A stretch of 32,079 bases of DNA, from assembly GCA_019411205.1 (NCBI GenBank), contig DXRF01000002.1, positions 1 to 32,079 of the forward strand, written 5' to 3'. Below the pieces are notes generated by a model that was not told the DNA's origin, ran no database searches, and was given only the letters and a program-made list of their open reading frames with translations. Below, piece by piece: positions 13,840-22,829 of the stretch (position 1 is the stretch's first letter; the number at the start of each line of letters is the position of its first letter). The position numbers and the translations under genes were made by a program. The stretch is from Parabacteroides sp. (lineage in GTDB: Bacteria > Bacteroidota > Bacteroidia > Bacteroidales > Tannerellaceae).

Positions 13840-16800
13840 ATGAAAAGAAATAGTGGATTAATTGGTTGGATGGTTTTGATCGTGGGACTGCTTTGCTCGG
13901 TGAGGGGCGGGGCGGTGGATGTGGGTTCGGCTGCGGCGTTGAGGAATGCGTTGGAAAATGCAACGGTGGATGGGAATGTTGTGACGTTGACGAACCATGT
14001 GGACTTGAGTAGTACGTTAAATATTACTGGAGGGACGATGATACTTGATTTAAATGGAAAGACGATAACCTATGATCGTACGGGAACACAGGAAAATGCT
14101 ACAGCTATAAATGTGAATGGCGGTAATATTGTTATAAAGAATGGGACGATAGAAGCCTATGCGGCAAATGGGCAAAATAATGGTTGGAATACAAAAGGAG
14201 GAAATGGCTATAATGCAACGGCTGTCGTTTTTAATAGTGGAAAAGTATCATTGTTATCAATGTCGCTAAAAGCAATACCTGGAAAGGGAGGAAGTGGACA
14301 GAACTTTTTGGGGAAGCCAAATCCAGGAAACGATGGTTCTCCTTGGGTTGTGGATGCTGAGGGTAATAATACATTAGGTGACGTAGTCCCTTATGGAGCT
14401 TATTTTTCAAATCCATCGAATGTAAAATATACTGAAAAAGGTGAAGGTATAAATCAACAAGATGCTACTGTCTCTCTTACCCAATATAATATTACATACA
14501 ACCCCAACGGCGGAACAACCGCCAATCAGGGTACATCCTCTTATACCATCGAAACCCCAAATTTCACCCTGCCGACAGTGACAAAAAACGGTTACACTTT
14601 TGCCGATTGGACATATAAAGGTAATCCGGTCAATCCAACCGCCCTGCCAACAACGGCAGACCGTGTGGCCAGCAAAGACATGGCTTTTGTTGCCACATGG
14701 ACCCTGATCCCTTATAAAGTCGTTTACGATGTGGCAGGGGGGGGCGCTATTCAGGATGGTTCATATAATATTGAAACCGGGATATCTTCTTTGCCTACTC
14801 CCCAAAGAGAAGGATATGTTTTCGACGGATGGTATCGGGATAATCAGAAAGTAACCTCTATCCCTGCCGGAACGGGCGATATTACCCTTGTGGCGCATTG
14901 GACGGAGATTTCTTATACGCTTTCCTTTAAGACGAACAATGGCACTCCTATAGCAGATATCTCTTATACAAAAGCAAAACCGGGGATTTTACCTTCCGGT
15001 CTGACAAAAGAAGGATATATGTTCGGAGGATGGTTTCAGAATGAAAATTTTACAGGAAGCAAATTGGAGGCCGTACCTTTTCCGGCAGGAACGGCAGGAC
15101 AAACGAATATTCCGGTAATGATCTATGCCAAATGGATACCTATCTCGTACACCATCACCTTCAACACCAACGGCGGTTCCGATCAGGATGCTCTACCCTA
15201 CACTGTTGAGACCGAAACATTCAAACTCCCAACGAGAACGACGAAAGCAGGTTATACATTGGTGGGCTGGTATATAGATGAAGCTTTGACCAAACCTTAT
15301 GGAGAAGTTGTAAAGGGTACCCACGGAGATTTTACTTTATATGCCAAATGGAAGTTGACCGAATATACAATCGAATATGAACTTTACGGGCATGGCAATA
15401 ATCCGCCTGATGCCGTGACTTGCTATAATATTGAAAAAGAAGTCGAATTGCCTACTCCGCAACGTGATAACTTTACGTTTGTCGGATGGCATAAAGATGA
15501 CCTGTTGAAGGATCAGGCATTAATGATCATTCCTGCTGGAACGACCGGCAATTTGAAACTATATGCCGAATGGACAATGGGAAACTCTGTGCAGATCACG
15601 CGTCCGGAGAACGGAACAATCACGGTGATGAGCGGAACGACGGAAGTGAAATCCGGTGATAAGGTCGGGGCGAACACCTCGTTGACAATTACGGCAACAC
15701 CTGCTTCGGCCGATTATAAATTGTCGAAACTGGTTGTCAATAATACTGAATATACGACCAGCCCTCAAACGGTAAAGATGCCTGCCGAAGGCGGTTTGAC
15801 CATCTCGGCTGCCTTTGCTGATCCGCGACCGGCAGCCTCGGCTCCCAAAATAACGACCGATCCTGTCAATACGGACTATATCCCAAGCGGAGAATCCGTG
15901 ACGGTCACGATGGACAAAGGCGGGGAATGCGACTCCTTGCTGTACAGCATCGACGGTTCTACCCCGAAACGCTATACCGGAGCATTTCAGGTAAGCACCA
16001 TTACGGCTGCCACGAAAACGGTTGCCGTGCAAGCCATAGCCCGCAAGTCCGGTTGCAAGGATGGCGTTACGACCCGCAACATCACGTTCCGTTCCGGAAA
16101 GATCACCATCACGTTCAATCTGCCGAAAGGGATCACAGCCAGCAACCCCGAAGGGGGTGAGGTCGTGGAAGCCGTAGCAACAGGTGGAACTTTTGAATTC
16201 AAATTGATCGTGGATAGGGACTATTTCCAGACATTGGATTCCCTGAAAGTAATGGCTGGCGGGAAAGAGCTTAAGGCTGATGCCTATGGCATTTACACAT
16301 TGGGCAACCAGACTTCAAACGTAACGGTTAATGTGACCGGTGTTTCTGGAGTGACACACTTGATTACGCTGGTGCAGTCGGCTAATGGTGTGATTGCTTT
16401 TACCGGTGATGAGGATGCAGAGAATTCAAGGACCGTCAATCATGGAGATCGGGTATCGGTGACGGCTACGGCAGATGAAAATTATAAATTCCAGTCGTGG
16501 ACGGATGGTGAGACAGCTAATCCCCGTACGTTTGTGGCTGAGTCGGATGTGACGTTGCAAGCTCGTTTCGTGAAGGACAGTGCCGGGTTTTCTGTTATTC
16601 TTCCCGAATTGGAAGGGGTGACGGTCAAACCGCTTACTGGATATCCGACTGAAGTCAAGCCGGGTGGTAAATTCAAATTCTATTTGCGTCTGGATGCAGA
16701 TTACAACGAATCTGTCCCTGTCGTATATGCCAACAATGAAGAATTGAACGTGAACCAGGAGGTGTATAGCATATATAATATTTCGGAGAATATCCGTATT

Positions 16801-17766
16801 TCTGTAGATGGAATCGTCCGTAATAAGGTGAAACCGGTATTGCAGGAGCATGTGTCGGCTATCGATGTGGAAACCGGTTCAGATGTATCCGGCCTCTCTC
16901 TGTTAACGGATGCCTTGATCGTATTGCAGGCTGATGCGCCTGAAGGACAAGTATTTTCGAAATGGAATGATGGCAAAGCTGATAATCCCCGTATCGTGAC
17001 GGCAGCCGATGCATCACAACTGTTCCCGTTGTTTCTGCCTAAAACAGGGCAAGGTGCCGTATGCGTCAAACTACCTGTCCTTGCCGGTGCAGGTATGGGA
17101 GCTGTCAATGTGAATGCGGCGGCTGTGGCAAAAGGAGAATCTGTTCAGTTGAAACTGGTCGTTTTACCGTCATATAGCCAAAGCAGCGTTAAAGTTTTCG
17201 CCAATGGAAAAGAACTGGACGCAACTTTGTCTTTGAGAGCTTCTTCTGAAACGAAAACTTTATTCTATACGCTTTCAGGTCTGTCGGAAGATGTGGATGT
17301 GGAGGTTTCCGGGTTGAAACTGAATGAATATGTTGTTTCTCTCGAACAGCAGGATGGCGGAACCGTCAGAGCCAGCCAGGTCGGTATGGTAAAACATGGA
17401 ACGATTGTCACATTGGAGGCAGCGCCGAACAGAGGGAATATGTTTGTAAAATGGGGGGATGGCAACACTTTGAATCCTTATCGATATGTGGTGACAGACA
17501 ATTGTACGTTAAAAGGTTCTTTTGCCGCTTCGAATATGCCGGTAGGCAATGAAAATGTATCGGTTCCAGCTGTACGTATCTGTGTCACCGGAAGTTTTTT
17601 GCATATTCAATCTCCTGAAGTTTCTGAGCTGTCTGTTTGGAATATGGAAGGAAAGTTGATAAAAAGGGCAGGTGTCCCAGCTGGTTATTCGTCTTATCTG
17701 CTGCCGGCTGGTGTGTATGTGGTGAAGGTCGGAAATGGCGAATCGGTAAAGATTGTAATCCGATGA
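13840..17766 (+). CDS. Large secreted InlB/Flg_new-repeat protein with T9SS-like C-terminal sorting domain
   Basis: A 1308-residue protein. ATG at 13840 is preceded directly by AGAAGG, a rare clear Shine-Dalgarno here, and starts a normal signal peptide ending near VRGGA. Residues about 27-200 look like a beta-helix (ALRNALENA, NITGGTMILDLNGKTI, NVNGGNIVIKNGTI). Five Listeria-Bacteroides (InlB B/Flg_new, PF09479) repeats follow at about 216-287, 292-354, 358-432, 436-504 and 508-578, each with a GY.F.GW core and a closing A.W. Next are a bacterial-repeat module, a chitobiase-type domain (SLLYSIDGSTPKRYTG) and three divergent GGTV-type modules. The last about 70 residues (LSVWNMEGKLIKRAGVPAGYSSYLLPAG, then VYVVKVGN) match the type A sorting domain of the Type IX secretion system. 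It is likely surface-exposed and adhesive; that is inference. Weak repeat sequence conservation suggests old duplications. Confidence 0.85.
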   Translation: MKRNSGLIGWMVLIVGLLCSVRGGAVDVGSAAALRNALENATVDGNVVTLTNHVDLSSTLNITGGTMILDLNGKTITYDRTGTQENATAINVNGGNIVIKNGTIEAYAANGQNNGWNTKGGNGYNATAVVFNSGKVSLLSMSLKAIPGKGGSGQNFLGKPNPGNDGSPWVVDAEGNNTLGDVVPYGAYFSNPSNVKYTEKGEGINQQDATVSLTQYNITYNPNGGTTANQGTSSYTIETPNFTLPTVTKNGYTFADWTYKGNPVNPTALPTTADRVASKDMAFVATWTLIPYKVVYDVAGGGAIQDGSYNIETGISSLPTPQREGYVFDGWYRDNQKVTSIPAGTGDITLVAHWTEISYTLSFKTNNGTPIADISYTKAKPGILPSGLTKEGYMFGGWFQNENFTGSKLEAVPFPAGTAGQTNIPVMIYAKWIPISYTITFNTNGGSDQDALPYTVETETFKLPTRTTKAGYTLVGWYIDEALTKPYGEVVKGTHGDFTLYAKWKLTEYTIEYELYGHGNNPPDAVTCYNIEKEVELPTPQRDNFTFVGWHKDDLLKDQALMIIPAGTTGNLKLYAEWTMGNSVQITRPENGTITVMSGTTEVKSGDKVGANTSLTITATPASADYKLSKLVVNNTEYTTSPQTVKMPAEGGLTISAAFADPRPAASAPKITTDPVNTDYIPSGESVTVTMDKGGECDSLLYSIDGSTPKRYTGAFQVSTITAATKTVAVQAIARKSGCKDGVTTRNITFRSGKITITFNLPKGITASNPEGGEVVEAVATGGTFEFKLIVDRDYFQTLDSLKVMAGGKELKADAYGIYTLGNQTSNVTVNVTGVSGVTHLITLVQSANGVIAFTGDEDAENSRTVNHGDRVSVTATADENYKFQSWTDGETANPRTFVAESDVTLQARFVKDSAGFSVILPELEGVTVKPLTGYPTEVKPGGKFKFYLRLDADYNESVPVVYANNEELNVNQEVYSIYNISENIRISVDGIVRNKVKPVLQEHVSAIDVETGSDVSGLSLLTDALIVLQADAPEGQVFSKWNDGKADNPRIVTAADASQLFPLFLPKTGQGAVCVKLPVLAGAGMGAVNVNAAAVAKGESVQLKLVVLPSYSQSSVKVFANGKELDATLSLRASSETKTLFYTLSGLSEDVDVEVSGLKLNEYVVSLEQQDGGTVRASQVGMVKHGTIVTLEAAPNRGNMFVKWGDGNTLNPYRYVVTDNCTLKGSFAASNMPVGNENVSVPAVRICVTGSFLHIQSPEVSELSVWNMEGKLIKRAGVPAGYSSYLLPAGVYVVKVGNGESVKIVIR

Positions 17767-17773
17767 GCTATCT

Positions 17774-17805
17774 TTTCCATCTAACCAAATTATTCCTTAC
17801 CTTTG
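17774..17805 (+). promoter_or_regulatory. Probable metG promoter
   Basis: A perfect -7 box TACCTTTG at 17798-17805 with a 20-bp spacer from a partial -33 element (TTTC at 17774-17777). The leader would be about 20 nt. It lies in the 63-bp gap after the repeat-protein gene, so metG probably has its own promoter. Confidence 0.55.
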
Positions 17806-17829
17806 TGCCTCAAAAAGAGAACACAAGGT

Positions 17830-19869
17830 ATGGAAAAACAGTTTAAGAGAACGCTGATAACTACGGCGTTGCCGTATGCGAACGGGCCGGTGCATATCGG
17901 ACATTTGGCCGGGGTGTATGTGCCTGCTGATATTTATGCACGCTATCTTCGCCTGAAGGGAGAAGAGGTTTTGATGATTGGTGGATCGGATGAACATGGG
18001 GTGCCTATTACGCTGAGAGCGAAGAAAGAAGGGATTACGCCGCAGGATGTGGTGGACCGTTATCATGGTATTATCAAGAAGTCTTTTGAGGAGTTTGGTA
18101 TCTCGTTCGATATCTATTCTCGTACGACTTCGGCTACACATCGCCAGGTGGCGTCGGATTTCTTCCGTACCTTATACGATAAAGGAGAGTTTATTGAGAA
18201 AACAAGCGAACAGTATTACGACGAGGAAGCAAAACAGTTCCTTGCTGACCGTTATATAACCGGGACTTGTCCGCATTGCGGCAATGAAAAAGCCTATGGC
18301 GACCAGTGCGAAGCCTGCGGTACCTCTTTGAGTCCGACGGATCTGATCAACCCGAAATCTGCTATCAGTGGTAGTCAGCCGGTGATGAAAGAGACCAAAC
18401 ACTGGTATCTGCCTTTGGACAAATGGGAACCGTTCCTGCGCCAGTGGATACTGGAAGGACATAAGGAATGGAAACCGAACGTATACGGACAGTGCAAGAG
18501 CTGGCTGGATATGGGATTGCAGCCTCGTGCTGTAAGCCGCGACCTCGACTGGGGGATTCCCGTGCCGGTGGAAGGAGCGGAAGGGAAAGTGCTGTATGTC
18601 TGGTTCGATGCGCCTATCGGATATATCTCCAATACAAAAGAACTGCTCCCCGAAAGTTGGGAAACCTGGTGGAAAGATCCTGAAACCAAGATGGTGCATT
18701 TCATCGGTAAGGACAATATCGTGTTCCACTGTATCGTGTTTCCCTCCATGTTGAAAGCCGAAGGTTCTTATAACCTGCCGGAAAATGTGCCGGCCAATGA
18801 GTTTTTGAACCTGGAAGGCGACAAGATCTCCACTTCCCGCAACTGGGCTGTCTGGTTGAACGAATATCTGGTGGATATGCCGGGCAAGCAGGATGTGTTG
18901 CGCTATGTTTTGACGGCCAATGCTCCGGAAACAAAAGACAACGATTTTACCTGGAAAGATTTCCAGGCACGCAATAACAATGAGCTGGTTGCCATCCTGG
19001 GTAACTTTGTCAACCGCGCTTTGGTGCTTACCGAAAAGTATTTCGAAGGCAAGGTGCCGGCCGCCGGTGAACTGACCGATTATGACCGTCAGACATTGAC
19101 CGATTTCGCGAATGTAAAGGCCGACGTGGAACGTCTGCTGGATACCTACCATTTCCGTGACGCCCAGAAAGAAGCGATGAACCTGGCTCGTATCGGAAAC
19201 AAATACCTGGCTGACACTGAACCTTGGAAGTTAGCAAAGACCGATATGGCGCGTGTCGCCACGATCATGAACATCGCTTTGCAGATCACGGCAAATTTGG
19301 CAATCGCTTTCGAACCATTCCTGCCGTTCAGCATGGAGAAATTGAACAAGATGCTGAATGTGGAACCGTTAGGTTGGAACCGTCTGGGATCGACCGATCT
19401 GTTGGAAGCCGGCCATCAGTTGGGCAAATCGGAACTGCTGTTCGAGAAGATCGAAGATAGCGTGATTGAAGCACAGGTGCAAAAGCTGTTGGATACGAAG
19501 AAAGCAAACGAGGAAGCGAACTACAAAGCAAAACCCATCCGCGAGAATATCGAGTTTGATGATTTCATGAAGTTGGATATCCGTGTCGGGACCGTGTTGG
19601 AATGTACGAAAGTGCCTAAGGCGGATAAGCTGTTGCAATTCCGTATTGATGACGGTCTGGAAAAACGTACGATCGTTTCCGGTATTGCCCAACATTACAA
19701 ACCGGAAGACCTTGTGGGTAAGCAGGTTTGCTTTATCGCCAATCTGGCTCCACGCAAGTTGAAAGGTATCGTTTCCGAAGGAATGATCCTTTCAGCAGAA
19801 AACTTCGACGGCAAGCTGGCTGTCATCACTCCTGAAAAAGAGGTAAAACCTGGCAGCGAAGTGAAATAA
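17830..19869 (+). CDS. metG: Methionine-tRNA ligase
   Basis: A 679-residue class I aminoacyl-tRNA synthetase that charges tRNA-Met with methionine in the cytoplasm. It carries the HIGH motif at residues 22-25 (VHIGHL), the KMSKS equivalent KISTS at 332-336 and a zinc knuckle with Cys147, Cys150, Cys160 and Cys163. The C-terminal about 100 residues (from about 575, MKLDIRVGTVLECTKVPKADKLL) form an EMAP/Trbp111-type tRNA-binding domain, so this is the long, dimer-forming version. Length and domain order are normal. ATG at 17830 is chosen because the 9 codons before it are not conserved in the family and the transcript probably begins near there. Followed by a hairpin terminator and a sugar-nucleotide gene. 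Confidence 0.97.
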   Translation: MEKQFKRTLITTALPYANGPVHIGHLAGVYVPADIYARYLRLKGEEVLMIGGSDEHGVPITLRAKKEGITPQDVVDRYHGIIKKSFEEFGISFDIYSRTTSATHRQVASDFFRTLYDKGEFIEKTSEQYYDEEAKQFLADRYITGTCPHCGNEKAYGDQCEACGTSLSPTDLINPKSAISGSQPVMKETKHWYLPLDKWEPFLRQWILEGHKEWKPNVYGQCKSWLDMGLQPRAVSRDLDWGIPVPVEGAEGKVLYVWFDAPIGYISNTKELLPESWETWWKDPETKMVHFIGKDNIVFHCIVFPSMLKAEGSYNLPENVPANEFLNLEGDKISTSRNWAVWLNEYLVDMPGKQDVLRYVLTANAPETKDNDFTWKDFQARNNNELVAILGNFVNRALVLTEKYFEGKVPAAGELTDYDRQTLTDFANVKADVERLLDTYHFRDAQKEAMNLARIGNKYLADTEPWKLAKTDMARVATIMNIALQITANLAIAFEPFLPFSMEKLNKMLNVEPLGWNRLGSTDLLEAGHQLGKSELLFEKIEDSVIEAQVQKLLDTKKANEEANYKAKPIRENIEFDDFMKLDIRVGTVLECTKVPKADKLLQFRIDDGLEKRTIVSGIAQHYKPEDLVGKQVCFIANLAPRKLKGIVSEGMILSAENFDGKLAVITPEKEVKPGSEVK

Positions 19870-19874
19870 TCTGG

Positions 19875-19905
19875 TTAATCCTTCGTTGTAATGACGAAGG
19901 ATTAA
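19875..19905 (+). terminator. Hairpin after metG
   Basis: TTAATCCTTCGT (19875-19886) and ACGAAGGATTAA (19894-19905) form a perfect 12-bp stem with a 7-nt loop, just 5 bp after the metG stop. It ends only 23 bp before the next ATG; no U-tract of length follows, so termination may be partial. Confidence 0.6.
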
Positions 19906-19928
19906 TTAATCGGAAAACAGGTAATATA

Positions 19929-21059
19929 ATGTTGGAAGAACAGATACAGATGGTCGACTTGCATGGACAATATCTCCGGTTCAAAGAGGAGATTGATGAG
20001 GCCATGCAAGCGGTGATCGACAGTTGCGCTTTTATCAATGGCTCGCAGGTGAAAACCTTTGCTGGTCATTTGGCTGACTATCTTCAGGTTCCATACGTGA
20101 TCCCTTGCGGCAATGGGACGGATGCCTTGCAGATCGCTTTGATGGCATTGGAGCTTCAGCCCGGCGATGAGGTGATCCTACCGGCATTTACTTATATAGC
20201 GGCAGCCGAGGTTGTTGCTTTGTTAGGGCTGACGCCTGTGTTGGTGGATGTCGATCCCCGGACTTTCAATATCGATCCCTGTAAAATAGAAGCAGCTGTT
20301 TCGGAACGGACAAAAGCGATTGTGGCTATCCACCTGTTCGGACAATCCTGCGATATGGAACCGATCATGGCTTTAGCCGAAGCCTATCGGTTGTATGTCG
20401 TGGAAGATAATGCCCAATCCATCGGTGCCGATTATACTTTTTCTGACGGACGGGTACGAAAGACTGGGACGATCGGACATATTGGGACGACTTCCTTTTT
20501 TCCCTCTAAGCCGTTGGCCTGCTATGGCGACGGAGGTGCGTTGATGACTTCCGACGAGATGCTGGCTGCCCGTATCCGTATGATTGCCAATCATGGGCAG
20601 GAATACAAATACCATCATAGGCGGATCGGATGCAACTCTCGTTTGGATACGTTGCAAGCGGCCGTATTGGATGTGAAGTTGAAGCATCTGGAGGAGTTCA
20701 CGGAAGCCCGTCGGCTGGTTGCTTCTCGCTACGATGAAGCCTTGTTCTCCTGTGATTCGTTGGTTATCCCTGCGAGATCGACGTTTTCGACTCATGTCTA
20801 TCACCAATATACGGTTCAGGTTAAAAACGGCCGGCGGAATGTCTTTCAGAGTCTGTTGAAAGAACGGGGGATTCCTTCCATGATCTATTATCCCGTACCG
20901 GTGCATCATCAGGAAGCTTACCGGCACATCTCCCGTGTATCCGGCAGCCTGGATGTATCCGCCCGTTTGTGCGAATCCGTCCTTTCCCTGCCCATTCATA
21001 CGGAAATGTCTCTCGGACAACAACAATATATAGTAGAAACCCTAAAAAAGAATTTATGA
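19929..21059 (+). CDS. DegT/DnrJ/EryC1/StrS-family PLP aminotransferase (WbpE/WlbC-like)
   Basis: A 376-residue sugar aminotransferase. PLP-binding signatures are visible: the GNGTDAL loop (61-67), Asp160 in VVEDNAQSIGA, and the Schiff-base lysine in SFFPSKPLACYGDGGA (Lys194). This matches enzymes that aminate a 3-keto sugar nucleotide. The next gene is a Gfo/Idh/MocA dehydrogenase resembling WbpB/WlbA, and the pair in that pathway converts UDP-GlcNAc uronate to its 3-amino derivative, a precursor of 2,3-diacetamido uronates in surface polysaccharides. The specific substrate is inferred from the pairing, since the other pathway genes (6-dehydrogenase, acetyltransferase, epimerase) are not in the window. 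Confidence 0.85.
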   Translation: MLEEQIQMVDLHGQYLRFKEEIDEAMQAVIDSCAFINGSQVKTFAGHLADYLQVPYVIPCGNGTDALQIALMALELQPGDEVILPAFTYIAAAEVVALLGLTPVLVDVDPRTFNIDPCKIEAAVSERTKAIVAIHLFGQSCDMEPIMALAEAYRLYVVEDNAQSIGADYTFSDGRVRKTGTIGHIGTTSFFPSKPLACYGDGGALMTSDEMLAARIRMIANHGQEYKYHHRRIGCNSRLDTLQAAVLDVKLKHLEEFTEARRLVASRYDEALFSCDSLVIPARSTFSTHVYHQYTVQVKNGRRNVFQSLLKERGIPSMIYYPVPVHHQEAYRHISRVSGSLDVSARLCESVLSLPIHTEMSLGQQQYIVETLKKNL

Positions 21060-21114
21060 TTTCAGATTTATGAATTATGAGATAAAAACATAACATAAAT
21101 CTGAAATCTTTTTT
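21058..21114. terminator. Perfect A+T-rich inverted repeat between the sugar genes
   Basis: GATTTCAGATTTATG (21058-21072) and CATAAATCTGAAATC (21094-21108) are perfect 15-bp arms separated by 21 nt, followed by TTTTTT and preceded by an A-tract. The left arm overlaps the stop codon of the aminotransferase. It has the form of a bidirectional intrinsic terminator, yet it lies between two genes expected to work together. Confidence 0.6.
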
Positions 21115-21138
21115 ATACAAATCATACATCGAACACTT

Positions 21139-22158
21139 ATGGATAAAAAGATAAAATTTGCTGTAATCGGTTGTGGTCATATCGGTAAACGTCATGCCGA
21201 GATGGTGACACGTGATCCGGGTGCAGAACTGGTGGCCCTTTGTGATATTCGTCCCCGTGAAGAATTGGGAATTGAGGCATACAATGTCCCGTTTTTCTCT
21301 TCCCTGACGGAATTATTGCAGAGCGGAATTTCCATAGATGTTGTAAATATCTGTACTCCGAACGGTTTGCATGCGGCAATGGCTATCCAGGCTGTCGAAG
21401 CCGGTTGCAACGTCGTGATCGAGAAACCGATGGCACTGACGCTTGCCGATGCTGAGAAGGTGGTCTATGCTTCGCTGAAATACCGTAAACAGGTGTTTTG
21501 CGTCATGCAAAACCGTTACTCTCCTCCTTCCGTTTGGATCAAGGAGATGGTGGAGTCCGGTAAGTTAGGTAAAATCTATATGGTCCAGTTGAATTGCTAT
21601 TGGAACCGTGACGAGCGCTATTATAAACCCGGAGGTTGGCATGGTGATGCCGCTTTGGACGGGGGGACGCTTTTCACCCAGTTCTCCCATTTCATCGACA
21701 TTATGTACTGGCTTTTCGGAGATATCTGCAATATCCAGGCTCGCTTTGCCGATTTCAACCATGCCGGACTCACGTCTTTTGAGGATTCGGGTTTTGTGAA
21801 TTTCAATTTCGTGAACGGGGGAATGGGGAGCTTGAGCTATTCCACTTCTGTTTGGAACAAGAATATGGAAAGCAGTATGCTGATTGTTGCGGAGAACGGC
21901 AGTGTGAAAATCGGCGGACAGTATATGAACGAAGTCGAATATTGTCATATTAAGGATTATGAGATGCCGGAACTGGCGCCGACGAATCCGGGAAATGACT
22001 ACGGGCCTTATAAAGGCTCTGCACAGAACCATAATTTCGTGATCCGCAATGTGGTCCGTGTCCTTTCCGGTGCAAGTTCAGAATGTATTACGACCAACGT
22101 ACTGGAAGGCATGAAGGTCGTGGACATCATCCAGCGGATTTATGCCTTGAAGAAATAA
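21139..22158 (+). CDS. Gfo/Idh/MocA-family oxidoreductase (WbpB/WlbA-like)
   Basis: A 339-residue NAD(P)-dependent dehydrogenase. The Rossmann motif is GCGHIG (residues 11-16) after a first strand KFAVI; the family's EKP motif is at 95-97 in NVVIEKPMAL. The later segment WHGDAALDGGTLFTQFSHFID, containing a His in a helix, matches the catalytic region of WlbA-type enzymes that oxidise the C3 hydroxyl of UDP-N-acetylglucosaminuronate. Together with the preceding aminotransferase this forms a plausible two-step 3-amination module. A hairpin with a T-tract separates the two genes, so the second may have its own promoter in the 79-bp gap. Precise substrate is inference; another sugar nucleotide is possible. 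Confidence 0.85.
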   Translation: MDKKIKFAVIGCGHIGKRHAEMVTRDPGAELVALCDIRPREELGIEAYNVPFFSSLTELLQSGISIDVVNICTPNGLHAAMAIQAVEAGCNVVIEKPMALTLADAEKVVYASLKYRKQVFCVMQNRYSPPSVWIKEMVESGKLGKIYMVQLNCYWNRDERYYKPGGWHGDAALDGGTLFTQFSHFIDIMYWLFGDICNIQARFADFNHAGLTSFEDSGFVNFNFVNGGMGSLSYSTSVWNKNMESSMLIVAENGSVKIGGQYMNEVEYCHIKDYEMPELAPTNPGNDYGPYKGSAQNHNFVIRNVVRVLSGASSECITTNVLEGMKVVDIIQRIYALKK

Positions 22159-22183
22159 ATGCAAGATATGGGCGGGTGGCATG

Positions 22184-22654
22184 TTAAATATGGATTCCGT
22201 ATTCGTGCTTTACCTCGTCCATCACAAAAGTACTTTCGAGTGAGCCGAGACTGTCGATCGTGCCTAACACGTTCAGGATAAATTCTTGGTAATACTTCAT
22301 GTTCGGTGCATGGATCTTCAGCAGATAGTCGTAACTCCCTGATATGTTGTAGCATTCCGTGACTTGCGGAATCTCCTGTATGATTCTTGTGAATTCCGAC
22401 GCAATCTCTTTGTTCAGTCTTCTCAACTTGACACTACAAAAGACCACGAAGCCTTGATTTAGCTTTTCGGCGTCCAGCACAGCAATATATTTCTTTATAT
22501 ATCCTCCGTTTTCGAGGCGTTTCAGGCGTTCGAATACGGGGGTTGACGAGAGGTTGACACTTGCGGCGAGTTCTTTTGTGGTGAGCCGGGCATTCGTTTG
22601 CAGGGTACGGAGGATCTGCAAGTCTACTTTGTCTAATTTCTCAAGTGTGTTCAT
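22184..22654 (-). CDS. Lrp/AsnC-family transcriptional regulator
   Basis: A 156-residue feast-famine regulator. The N-terminal HTH (about 8-57, LDKVDLQILRTLQTNARLTTKELAASVNLSSTPVFERLKRLENGGYI) is the classical AsnC pattern, and the C-terminal half (about 65-145) is the RAM ligand-binding domain with the CYNISGSYDYLLKI strand. It is encoded divergently from metY with a 175-bp gap; its product may regulate that methionine/cysteine gene, a common arrangement for Lrp-type regulators and their targets. It converges on the sugar dehydrogenase with a 25-bp gap. The effector amino acid is not evident. Confidence 0.93.
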   Translation of the reverse strand: MNTLEKLDKVDLQILRTLQTNARLTTKELAASVNLSSTPVFERLKRLENGGYIKKYIAVLDAEKLNQGFVVFCSVKLRRLNKEIASEFTRIIQEIPQVTECYNISGSYDYLLKIHAPNMKYYQEFILNVLGTIDSLGSLESTFVMDEVKHEYGIHI

Positions 22655-22756
22655 AAGAATAAAATTCTATCGGAATCCTTTTTCCGGTCTTGATACAGTT
22701 TGTGTGTTCTGTTTGTGGTTGTAAAAATAGGGTTATTTTCTGTATTTTTCGTATAT

Positions 22757-22788
22757 CTTGTTTGATATTTCTGTCTACTATAGTTTTG
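22757..22788 (+). promoter_or_regulatory. Probable metY promoter
   Basis: A perfect -7 box TAGTTTTG at 22781-22788 lies 20 bp after a CTTG -33 element at 22757-22760. It would give a leader of about 35 nt before the ATG at 22830. No SAM-riboswitch-like structure was seen in this leader. Confidence 0.55.
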
Positions 22789-22829
22789 CTGGAAAATAAG
22801 CAAGAAGAACAATTTAAAATAATACAACT

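Noticed and set aside
18172..19152. 326-codon open frame opposite metG
   Set aside because: It is antisense to a firmly identified metG and shows no family features.
22789..22829. SAM riboswitch ahead of metY
   Set aside because: The leader is only about 35 nt and shows no pseudoknot or stem arrangement of a SAM aptamer.
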